NCBI GenBank assembly: GCA_000720805.1
Contig: JODI01000043.1
Span: 17,769 to 81,768, forward strand
From: Streptomyces violaceoruber
GTDB lineage: Bacteria > Actinomycetota > Actinomycetes > Streptomycetales > Streptomycetaceae
Direction of reading: 5' to 3'
Length of the DNA: 64,000 nt
The first letter of the stretch is position 1. Each line of letters opens with the position of its first letter. The translations under genes and the position numbers were made by a program. The notes under the pieces were generated by a model. The model worked only from the letters and a program-made list of their open reading frames with translations. It was not told the origin of the DNA and did no database searches. Shown piece by piece: positions 8,687 through 15,773 of this stretch.

Positions 8687-9799
8687 TCACACCCCCGCCG
8701 CCGGCAGCGTCACCTCGAACCGGCAGCCCCCGGGAATGTTGCGAACCGTGGCCTGCCCTTGGTGGGCCTCGACGATGCCCCGGACGATGGCGAGTCCGAG
8801 GCCCGCTCCGGCGGGTGGGGTGCGGGCGTGGGTGCCGCGCCAACCGGTGTCGAAGACGCGGGGGAGGTCCTCCTCGGGGATGCCGCCGCAGCCGTCGGTG
8901 ACGGACAGGACGACGCCGTCCGGGCGGCGCTCGGCGGCGATCGCGACCGTGCCGTCGGCGGGGGTGCGGCGGATGGCGTTCACCAGGAGGTTGCCCAGGA
9001 CCCGGCTCATCTCCTTGCCGTCCACCTCGACCGGCACCGGCTCGACCCGGTCCCCGACCAGGCGTACCCCGTGCTCGCGTGCCAGCGGGTCGGCACCCGC
9101 GAGCGCGTCGCCGACCAGGTCGTACAGGGAGATGCGGCTCGGGCTCAGCGGCAGCGTTCCCGCGTGGATGCGGGAGAGCTCGAAGAGGTCGCCGACCATG
9201 CCGTTGAGGCGTTCGACCTCGGTGCGGATCTGCCGGAGGTAGCGGGCCGGGTCGGCGGCGACGCCGTCCTCCAGCGCCTCGGACATCGCGCGCAGGCCGG
9301 CGAGCGGGGTGCGCAGGTCGTGCGAGATCCAGGCGACGAGTTCGCGCCGGGAGGTCTCCAGGGCACGTTCGCGTTCCCGGGACTCGGCGAGTCTGGCGCT
9401 GGTGGACTCCAACGCACGGCTGAGCGCGGCGAGTTCCGCGGTGGCCGGGCCGTCGGGCGAGGTGAAGTCGCCGCCGTCGCCGAAGGAGCTGGCGGCGAGC
9501 GTGAGGGCCCGGCTGCGGGCCACGACCCACCGGCCCAGCAGCAGCGCGGCGGCGAGGGAGACCACCGCGGCCATCGCGACGACCGTCGTGACGACCTTCA
9601 GGTCGTGCGCGGACAGGAACATCGCCTGCGCGACCGCCAGGGTGCCCGCGAGCATCGCGGTCACGGCGACGGCGGCGACCACGGCGAGATGGGTGATGAC
9701 CGAGCGGCGCCGGATGAGCAGCAGCACACCCGCGCCGAGCACACCGGCCGCGGCGGCGCCGAGGAAGGCGAAGAGGGCGATGAGGAGGTTGGCGCCCAT
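8687..9799 (-). CDS. Sensor histidine kinase
   Basis: A 370-aa membrane kinase with about four hydrophobic segments in the first 95 residues and very little extracytoplasmic sequence. Next come a short HAMP-like linker, the H-box with His160 (WISHDLRTPL), an N-box (GNLLVNAIRRT) and G-boxes (DGCGGIP, GAGLGLAI). ATG 9799 is preferred because GAGG lies 7 bases upstream; GTG 9805, which overlaps the regulator stop as GTGA, is also possible. The tiny sensor region suggests sensing within or near the membrane, as in intramembrane-sensing kinases. The target genes are not evident. Confidence 0.88.
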   Translation of the reverse strand: MGANLLIALFAFLGAAAAGVLGAGVLLLIRRRSVITHLAVVAAVAVTAMLAGTLAVAQAMFLSAHDLKVVTTVVAMAAVVSLAAALLLGRWVVARSRALTLAASSFGDGGDFTSPDGPATAELAALSRALESTSARLAESRERERALETSRRELVAWISHDLRTPLAGLRAMSEALEDGVAADPARYLRQIRTEVERLNGMVGDLFELSRIHAGTLPLSPSRISLYDLVGDALAGADPLAREHGVRLVGDRVEPVPVEVDGKEMSRVLGNLLVNAIRRTPADGTVAIAAERRPDGVVLSVTDGCGGIPEEDLPRVFDTGWRGTHARTPPAGAGLGLAIVRGIVEAHQGQATVRNIPGGCRFEVTLPAAGV

Positions 9800-9801
9800 G
9801 G

Positions 9802-10506
9802 TCACACCTCGCCTTCGAAGCGGTAGCCCACACCCCACACGGTCTGGATCAGTCGCGGGCGTCCCGGGTCGTCCTCGACCTTGCCGCGCAGCCGCCGGAC
9901 ATGGACCGTCACGGTCGACAGGTCCCCGAAGTCCCAGCCCCACACCTCGCGCATCAGGTCCTCGCGGCTGAAGACGCGGCCGGGGTGCCGCAGGAAGAAG
10001 GCCAGGAGGTCGAACTCGCGGATGGTGAGGGCGAGTTCGGTGCCGTTCTTGGCGGCGCGGCGGGAGGCGGGGTCCAGGGTGAGCCCGGCCGCGCGGAGCG
10101 TGCCGGAGGACTGCGAGGGACGCGTGCGGCGCAGGACGGACTCGACCCGCAGGACGAGTTCGCGGGGGCTGAACGGCTTGGTGACGTAGTCGTCGGCACC
10201 GACCTCCAGGCCGAGGATGCGGTCGTCCTCGTCGCCCCGCGCGGTGAGCATGATGACCGGGACCGGCCCGCGTCCGCGCATCCGGCGGCACACCTCCAGG
10301 CCGTCCATGCCGGGCAGCATCAGGTCCAGGACGACGAGGTCCGGCCAGTGCGCGGCGGCCCGGGCGAGCGCGTCGGGCCCGTCCCCTGCGCGGTCCACGA
10401 CGTATCCGGCCCGGTCGAGGTACCCGGTGACGACCTCGGCGACGGTCGGATCGTCGTCCACGACGAGGACCCGCGCCCCAGGCTGTGCGTACGGCTGCTG
10501 CTCCAT
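9802..10506 (-). CDS. OmpR-family response regulator
   Basis: A 234-aa response regulator with a receiver domain (DDD at 17-19, phospho-acceptor Asp61 in VVLDLMLPG, switch Thr in LTARG, Lys in VTKPF) and a winged-helix output domain ending GVGYRFEGEV. It starts at ATG 10506, just after a GAGG site 8 bases upstream. The stop overlaps or abuts the kinase start, so the two form one operon. It is transcribed divergently from the glycosyltransferase gene at 10619, with 112 bases between for both promoters. A role in controlling the adjacent glycosyltransferase operon is possible but unproven. Confidence 0.9.
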   Translation of the reverse strand: MEQQPYAQPGARVLVVDDDPTVAEVVTGYLDRAGYVVDRAGDGPDALARAAAHWPDLVVLDLMLPGMDGLEVCRRMRGRGPVPVIMLTARGDEDDRILGLEVGADDYVTKPFSPRELVLRVESVLRRTRPSQSSGTLRAAGLTLDPASRRAAKNGTELALTIREFDLLAFFLRHPGRVFSREDLMREVWGWDFGDLSTVTVHVRRLRGKVEDDPGRPRLIQTVWGVGYRFEGEV

Positions 10507-10605
10507 GCCGCCAGCCTCGCACCGTCCGCGCGTGGGCGCGGCTCCCGGTCCCCGACGTCCGCGTTTCGTAAGGAACCGAAGTCCGATATACCCGTTTCGC
10601 GCTCG

Positions 10606-10611
10606 TAGGGT
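10606..10611 (+). promoter_or_regulatory. -10 element, leaderless glycosyltransferase operon
   Basis: TAGGGT is followed after 7 bases by GTG 10619 without a ribosome-binding site. This marks the likely start of the three-gene operon 10619-12740. Confidence 0.42.
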
Positions 10612-10618
10612 GAGAGCC

Positions 10619-11335
10619 GTGACGACCTCTTCCGATCCCGTCCCGGCCCCCGTGTCCGTGGACGTCGTACTCCCCTGCCTCGACGAGGCCGAGGCGCTGC
10701 CCCGGGTGCTGGAGCGCGTTCCGCCCGGCTGGCGCGCGCTGGTGGTGGACAACGGCTCCACGGACGGTTCCGCCCGCGTCGCCCAGGCCCTCGGCGCGAC
10801 CGTCGTACGCGAGGAGCGGCGCGGTTTCGGCGCCGCCTGCCACGCGGGCCTGACCGCCGCCACGGCCGACATCGTCTGCTTCTGCGACTGCGACGCGTCT
10901 CTCGATCCGGCGGACCTGGTGCCGTTCGTACGGGAGATCCTGGCCGGCGAGGCGGACCTCGTGCTCGGCCGGCGCCGCCCGCAGACCCGCGGGGCCTGGC
11001 CCGTCCACGCCCGCGCGGGCAACCTCGCCCTGACCCGGCTGCTCCGCCGCCGCACCGGACTGCGGCTGCACGACCTCGGCCCGCTGCGGGCCGCCCGGCG
11101 CGAGCCGCTGCTCGCGCTCGGTCTCACGGACCGCCGCAGCGGCTATCCGCTCCAGATGGTGGTGCGCGCCGCCGACGCGGGCTGGCGGATCGCCGAGCAC
11201 GACGTGCCGTACCGCCCGCGCACCGGCGTCTCCAAGGTGACCGGCACCTGGCGCGGCACCTGGCAGGCGGTGCGCGACATGAGCCGGGTACTGGCCGAGA
11301 CCGGGCCGGCCGCCGGGCAGGGGGTGCGTGCGTGA
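10619..11335 (+). CDS. Family 2 glycosyltransferase
   Basis: A 238-aa GT2 enzyme similar to dolichyl-phosphate mannosyltransferase-like and TIGR04283-like transferases. The GT-A fold is visible: LPCLDEAEAL near the start, VVDNGSTDGSA at 43-53, and the metal-binding DCD at residues 90-92. It lacks membrane helices, so it is a soluble or peripheral enzyme using a nucleotide sugar and a lipid or small-molecule acceptor. GTG 10619 follows a -10 hexamer by 7 bases. The stop overlaps the next start by GTGA. Pairing with the TIGR04282-type gene recalls the two transferases of arsenosugar clusters, but no radical-SAM gene is present here. Confidence 0.83.
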   Translation: MTTSSDPVPAPVSVDVVLPCLDEAEALPRVLERVPPGWRALVVDNGSTDGSARVAQALGATVVREERRGFGAACHAGLTAATADIVCFCDCDASLDPADLVPFVREILAGEADLVLGRRRPQTRGAWPVHARAGNLALTRLLRRRTGLRLHDLGPLRAARREPLLALGLTDRRSGYPLQMVVRAADAGWRIAEHDVPYRPRTGVSKVTGTWRGTWQAVRDMSRVLAETGPAAGQGVRA

Positions 11336-11943
11336 CCACGCTGCTCGTGATCGCCAAAGAGCCCCGGCCGGGCCGGGTGAAGACCCGGCTGACCCCGCCG
11401 TTCACGCCGCACGAGGCGGCGGCTCTGGCTGAGGCGTCCCTCGCGGACACCCTGGACGCGGTGGCGCGGACACCCGCCGGGCGCCGGGTCCTGGTCCTGG
11501 AGGGCGAGCCCGGCCCCTGGCTGCCGCCCGGTTTCGACGTCGTACGGCAGTGCGCGGGCGGCCTCGACGAACGGCTGGCCGCGGCCTTCGCGGACTGCGA
11601 GGGCCCGGCCCTTCTCATCGGCATGGACACCCCCCAGGTCACCCCGGAGCTGCTCCAGGTGGACTTCGCGGACTGCGACGCGTACTTCGGCTCCGCCGAG
11701 GACGGCGGCTTCTGGGCCCTGGGCCTGGCCGCACCGGACCCGGCCCTGCTGCGGGGCGTGCCGATGTCGACCTCGCACACGGGCGCCGCCCAGCGGGCGC
11801 GGCTCGCGGGGCTGCGGGTGCGGGACCTGCCGCGACTGCGGGACGTGGACACGGCGTACGACGCGGAGGTGGTCGCCCGCTCCGCGCCCGGCGGCCGGTT
11901 CGCCGCGGAGCTGGCCCGGCTCAGCCCGGCCGGGGCCCGATGA
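11332..11943 (+). CDS. TIGR04282/DUF2064-family nucleotidyl- or glycosyltransferase-like protein
   Basis: A 203-aa protein of the family often called rSAM/selenodomain-associated transferase 1. Family marks are the N-terminal AKEPRPGRVKTRL, LLIGMDTPQVT in the middle (a Mg-nucleotide site) and GGFWALGL. The fold is of the GT-A/nucleotidyltransferase type, so it probably activates or transfers a sugar. GTG 11332 overlaps the GT2 stop and its own stop overlaps the methyltransferase ATG, so the three are co-translated. The substrate is unknown. The family commonly sits beside a GT2 partner, as it does here. Confidence 0.8.
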   Translation: MTTLLVIAKEPRPGRVKTRLTPPFTPHEAAALAEASLADTLDAVARTPAGRRVLVLEGEPGPWLPPGFDVVRQCAGGLDERLAAAFADCEGPALLIGMDTPQVTPELLQVDFADCDAYFGSAEDGGFWALGLAAPDPALLRGVPMSTSHTGAAQRARLAGLRVRDLPRLRDVDTAYDAEVVARSAPGGRFAAELARLSPAGAR

Positions 11944-12740
11944 GCACGGTACGGATCGGACGGCAGCGCTCCCCCCTCGCCGACGGCGACGCGCTGGTCC
12001 GCGACGGTGAGCCCTGGTCGGCCGACCCCTACGCGGACGCCCTGCGCTCCGGCCGCGGGCCTCTCTTTCTGCGCCGCTCCGACGGCTGGCTGCTTCCGCT
12101 GGACGTGGAGCGCTGGTGCGCGGATGCCGACGCTGCCGACCTGGAGGTGCTGCGGCGCTGCGAGGGCACGGTGCTCGACGTCGGCTGCGGACCGGGTCGG
12201 CTGGTGGCGGCCCTCGGGGCGCGGGGGCGGCGGGTGCTCGGCATCGACGTGAGCGAGGCGGCCGTGGAGCGGACCGGGGAGCTGGGCGGGCCCGCGCTGC
12301 GGCGCTCGGTCTTCGAGCCACTGCCCGGCGAGGGACGGTGGGGCACCGCGCTGCTGATCGACGGCAATGTCGGAATCGGCGGGGACCCGCGCACGCTCCT
12401 CACCCGTATGTCCCAACTCATCTGCGCGGGTGGCCTGTTGATCGCCGAGACGGTACCCGGCCTGGACCTCGACGAACGCGTCCTGGTCCACGTCACCGAC
12501 GCGCGCGGCGCGACGGGCAGCCCGTTCCCCTGGGCGCGGCTCGGCACGCCGGCCCTGCTGCGGCTGGCGCGCCGCGCGGGCTGGCGTGCCGTCGATCAGT
12601 GGGCGGTCGGCGGGCGTTCCTTCGTCGCCCTGCGCAGCCGCAGCACGAACAGCACGGCGGAACCGCCGAACAGCGCCGCCGTCAGCAGCAGCCAGCGGGT
12701 CAGGAAGCCGTCGGAGGGCAGGCCGGTGGCCGAGGCGTAA
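11940..12740 (+). CDS. Class I SAM-dependent methyltransferase
   Basis: A 266-aa methyltransferase. SAM motif I (VLDVGCGPGRL) is at residues 78-88 and the acidic motif II residue is in GIDVSEAAVER. The first 60 residues are an unusual lead-in with SADPYADALRSG. It starts at ATG 11940, overlapping the previous stop by ATGA. The recognisable domain ends near base 12640. The last 30 or so residues are Ser/Asn-rich low-complexity sequence that overlaps the convergent membrane-protein gene by 145 bp, so the natural C-terminus may be an extension recruited from antisense sequence. It probably methylates the product of the two transferases before it. Confidence 0.8.
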   Translation: MSTVRIGRQRSPLADGDALVRDGEPWSADPYADALRSGRGPLFLRRSDGWLLPLDVERWCADADAADLEVLRRCEGTVLDVGCGPGRLVAALGARGRRVLGIDVSEAAVERTGELGGPALRRSVFEPLPGEGRWGTALLIDGNVGIGGDPRTLLTRMSQLICAGGLLIAETVPGLDLDERVLVHVTDARGATGSPFPWARLGTPALLRLARRAGWRAVDQWAVGGRSFVALRSRSTNSTAEPPNSAAVSSSQRVRKPSEGRPVAEA

Positions 12741-13048
12741 CGCCCGGCGACCTGCCCGCTGATCAGCGGGAACCACACCAGCAGGAGCAGCAGGGACAGG
12801 GCGGCGGGCACCCGGACGTACGCGACTCGGTCCCGGTGCCGGCCCGCCCCCCGCACCAGGGCTCGGTCGAGCGTGGCGTACAACGGCAGCAGCACCAGGT
12901 CGTGAAGGAGAGCCGCCCCCACGAACCAGAGCGCGACCCCGAACCAGTCCTCGGCGAACAGCCGGAGGCCGGCGTAGGCGGCGAGGGCGAACGAGCTGGC
13001 GAGCAACAGGAGTTGGAGCGGGCTTCCGACCGGGAGCCTGGGCGGCAT
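12596..13048 (-). CDS. Small polytopic membrane protein downstream of the molybdopterin oxidoreductase
   Basis: A 150-aa protein with four predicted membrane helices (about residues 12-32, 38-58, 80-104 and 115-140). It starts at ATG 13048, sharing one base with the oxidoreductase stop (TGATG), so the two are translationally coupled and probably work together at the membrane. No catalytic motif is seen. It might anchor the redox protein or serve as a quinone-interaction partner. Its 3' end lies antisense to the tail of the methyltransferase gene. The coding assignment rests on the coupled start and the clear helix pattern. Confidence 0.7.
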   Translation of the reverse strand: MPPRLPVGSPLQLLLLASSFALAAYAGLRLFAEDWFGVALWFVGAALLHDLVLLPLYATLDRALVRGAGRHRDRVAYVRVPAALSLLLLLVWFPLISGQVAGRYASATGLPSDGFLTRWLLLTAALFGGSAVLFVLRLRRATKERPPTAH

Positions 13049-14301
13049 CACAGTTCTCCGAACGTCATCCGGGCCACCCACTTGGTGTTGAGCACGCCGG
13101 GAGCGGCGGGCACGATGACCCGCGCCGGGTGGCCGTGGTCGGGGGTCAGGTCCTCGCCGTTGACGTACAGGGCGAGCAGGGAGCGCGGGTCGGCGACCTG
13201 GTTGGCGCGCAGGGCGGCCCGCCGGAAGGCGCCATGGCGTTGCAGCGACTCGACGAGGACGTCGGGCGGGTCGTCGTACCCCACGAGGGCGGCCAGGTCC
13301 CGCAGCCGCACCCCGCGCCACCATTGGTCGGAGGTCGACCAGCCCTCGACGCAGGCGATGGGCAACGACGCGCTGTGCAAGGGGAGTCGAAGGAGCTCGG
13401 GGCGGCTGAGCCGGACGGTTCCCGCACGGCCGACGACGATCAGCCGCCACGCCTCCTCGCTCGTCTCGTCCGCGTGGATTCCCGCGTAGGCGGCCGTCTT
13501 GTTGATCTGGAAGCCGCCGGGCCCGGTGGCGGGTTCGGCGCCGCCATGGGGCGCGAGGAGCGCGGTCCGGCGTAGTGGGTCGAAACTCTGCCCGGCCGTG
13601 GTGACGAGGAGCAGGAGCGAACCGCCGCCGACCAGCCCGAGGGCGCCGCGGCGGGAGACCGTGGGAGCGGCGGGGTCAGGCGACACCAACTCGCTCCGCT
13701 CATCGCGCAGTTGGCGCACATTGCGGACGGCCGCCGGTGTCTTCAGCGCGGCGTGTGCGACGAAGGCGGCGAAGAACACCCAGGCGCCGTAGAAGTGCAG
13801 GCGGTAGAAGGAGCCGGGGAAGACGTAGTCCAGCTGGACGTTGAGCACACCGGTCACGAACTCGAACAGTGCGCCGCCGACCAGGAGCAGCAGTGAGACC
13901 CGCTCCAGCGCGTGGGCGAGCGAGCGCGCCGGCGGCAGCGTGAACAGCTTCGGCACCACCGACCACAACTTGGCCAGCAGGACCGGGATCAGCGTGATCC
14001 CGAGGGTGACGTGGACACCCTGGGTGAGCCGGTACAGCCAGTGCGGATCGGTCGGCCAGGAGAAGAGGTAGAAGCCGAGGAGTCCCTTGTCCGGGGTCTT
14101 GTCGTTCACCGGGGACAGGTCCGGGTTGTAGGCGGCGTACGACAGCAGCCCGGTCAGGAACAGCACGGTGATCCCGCCGAGCAGGACGAGCCCGAGCAGC
14201 GAGGTGAGCCAGGGGCCGCGCAGCGGGCTGCGCCAGAACGCGGGCGAGAACGGAGTGCGCGGCAAGGGGCGCGAACGCGCCGGGGAGTCAGGGCGTGCCA
14301 T
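13048..14301 (-). CDS. Membrane cytochrome b561-like / molybdopterin-dependent (sulfite oxidase-type) oxidoreductase
   Basis: A 417-aa two-part protein. Residues 30-200 form four helices with histidines placed as in cytochrome b561-like domains (HVTLG, HFYGAW, HAALK). A second export-type segment with SRR near residue 217 leads into a periplasmic-type Oxidored_molyb domain. The cofactor cysteine is Cys317 in PIACVEGWS, and the domain runs to the C-terminus (VNGEDLTPDHGHPARV). ATG 14301 is chosen at MARPDSP; a longer frame exists but has no support. It probably oxidises or reduces a small oxyanion or sulfoxide outside the cell and passes electrons to the quinone pool through the b-type haems. 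Confidence 0.82.
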   Translation of the reverse strand: MARPDSPARSRPLPRTPFSPAFWRSPLRGPWLTSLLGLVLLGGITVLFLTGLLSYAAYNPDLSPVNDKTPDKGLLGFYLFSWPTDPHWLYRLTQGVHVTLGITLIPVLLAKLWSVVPKLFTLPPARSLAHALERVSLLLLVGGALFEFVTGVLNVQLDYVFPGSFYRLHFYGAWVFFAAFVAHAALKTPAAVRNVRQLRDERSELVSPDPAAPTVSRRGALGLVGGGSLLLLVTTAGQSFDPLRRTALLAPHGGAEPATGPGGFQINKTAAYAGIHADETSEEAWRLIVVGRAGTVRLSRPELLRLPLHSASLPIACVEGWSTSDQWWRGVRLRDLAALVGYDDPPDVLVESLQRHGAFRRAALRANQVADPRSLLALYVNGEDLTPDHGHPARVIVPAAPGVLNTKWVARMTFGEL

Positions 14302-14402
14302 GCCCCGACGGTAGGCCCGCGCCACCCCCGCAGCGGGCCCGCGAACCATGACGAAACTCTGACGTCCGCGCCTGTCAGCCGTCCGGAGGAGGACCGGCAC
14401 CC

Positions 14403-14408
14403 TAGCGT
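14403..14408 (+). promoter_or_regulatory. -10 element, leaderless membrane-protein gene
   Basis: TAGCGT is followed by 6 bases and then GTG 14415, with no ribosome-binding site. It lies in the 113-bp divergent spacer shared with the molybdopterin oxidoreductase gene. Confidence 0.42.
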
Positions 14409-14414
14409 TCCGGC

Positions 14415-15758
14415 GTGACCCGCGATCTGAGACATGACCTGTACGCGGCCCTCGCCGCCGCCCTGCTCGTCGTGACCGCCGTCCTGGTCGGCAGCGCGAT
14501 CCAGCGCCGCGACGGCACCCTCCGCGTCGGCTGGCCGCCCCTGCTGGCGATCTGGGATCCCCACGTCGGTCCCGGCACCCCGGCCGCGCTCGCCGTCGCG
14601 GCCCTCGTCGTCGCGTACGGTCCCGCCCTGGCCGCCCGGCTGCCCTGGCGTGCGCTGCTGCTCACCACCTGGGCGGCCGGCCTGGCCTGGACGTGGTCCC
14701 TCGCCCTGGTCGACGGCTGGCAGCGGGGCGTCGCCGGACGGCTGACGACCCGGACCGAGTACCTCCGGGCCATCGACCGCTTCCATGACATCCCGGCCAC
14801 GCTGGCGGACTTCACCCACCACATCCTGCTCGGCACGCCCGACAACTGGCCCACCCATGTGGCCGGCCATCCCCCGGCGGCCACCCTCACCTTCGTCCTC
14901 CTGGACCGGGTCGGACTGGGCGGCGGGGGCTGGGCCGGTGCCTGGTGCGTCACCGTCGGCACGACGGCGGCCCTCGCGGTCCTGGTGACCGTGCGGACCC
15001 TCGCCGACGAGTCGCTGGCCCGCCGCGCCGCCCCCTTCCTGGTACTGGCACCGGCGGCCGTGTGGGTGGGTACGTCCGCCGACGGCTACTTCACGGCGGT
15101 CGCGGCCTGGGCGGTCGCCTTCCTCGCCCTGGCGGTGACGGGCCACCGCCCTGCCTGGACGGGCCTCTTCTCGGGCCTCCTGTTCGGCCTGACCGTCTAC
15201 CTCTCGTACGGCCTGACGCTCTTCGCCGTCATCGCCGGCACCGTCCTCCTCCTGGGCCGCCACCGCGTCCGCACCCTCCCCTTCCTCCTGGCCGGATTCC
15301 TGGTCGTCCCAGTGGCGTTCACGGCGGTCGGCTTCGACTGGTGGGAGGCGTACCGGCTGCTGGTCCCCCGCTACTACCAGGGGGTGGGCGGGATCCGGCC
15401 GTACGGCTACTGGGTGTGGGCGAACCTGGCGTGCACGGTACTGATCGTGGGCCCGGCGACGGTGGCGGGCCTCAGACACACGGCGTCGACGCTGCGCGCC
15501 AGTGGACGCCCGGACCGCCCCGGCAGACGTCTGGATCTCCCCGGCGTCCGCCTCGCCCTCCTCGTCCTCGCCGCTCTCCTCGCCCTCCTCGTCGCCGACC
15601 TCTCCGGCATGAGCAAGGCGGAGACGGAACGCATCTGGCTCCCGTTCGCGATGTGGCTGCTGCCGGCGTGCGTGTGGGCGAGGGGGGCGCGGGGGTGGCT
15701 GGCGGCGCAGGGAGTGCTGGCGTTGCTGATCAACCATCTGCTGATGACGTGGTGGTGA
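14415..15758 (+). CDS. Polytopic membrane protein, GT-C glycosyltransferase-like
   Basis: A 447-aa integral membrane protein with about ten to twelve hydrophobic segments and a large first extracytoplasmic region containing many acidic and aromatic residues. The layout (long loop after the second helix, then alternating helices) recalls GT-C lipid-linked sugar transferases such as the DUF2029/mannosyltransferase group, but no diagnostic motif is certain. It starts at leaderless GTG 14415. It could complete a glycolipid pathway with the GT2 and TIGR04282-type genes at 10.6-11.9 kb. It converges on the large conflict-system gene with 15 bases between stops. Confidence 0.62.
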   Translation: MTRDLRHDLYAALAAALLVVTAVLVGSAIQRRDGTLRVGWPPLLAIWDPHVGPGTPAALAVAALVVAYGPALAARLPWRALLLTTWAAGLAWTWSLALVDGWQRGVAGRLTTRTEYLRAIDRFHDIPATLADFTHHILLGTPDNWPTHVAGHPPAATLTFVLLDRVGLGGGGWAGAWCVTVGTTAALAVLVTVRTLADESLARRAAPFLVLAPAAVWVGTSADGYFTAVAAWAVAFLALAVTGHRPAWTGLFSGLLFGLTVYLSYGLTLFAVIAGTVLLLGRHRVRTLPFLLAGFLVVPVAFTAVGFDWWEAYRLLVPRYYQGVGGIRPYGYWVWANLACTVLIVGPATVAGLRHTASTLRASGRPDRPGRRLDLPGVRLALLVLAALLALLVADLSGMSKAETERIWLPFAMWLLPACVWARGARGWLAAQGVLALLINHLLMTWW

Positions 15759-15773
15759 CGGGCCTTCGGGGGG

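Noticed and set aside
9800..11200. Long minus-strand frame extending the second histidine kinase upstream
   Set aside because: It passes through the response regulator out of frame and the glycosyltransferase antisense. The kinase starts at 9799 by ribosome site and domain limits.
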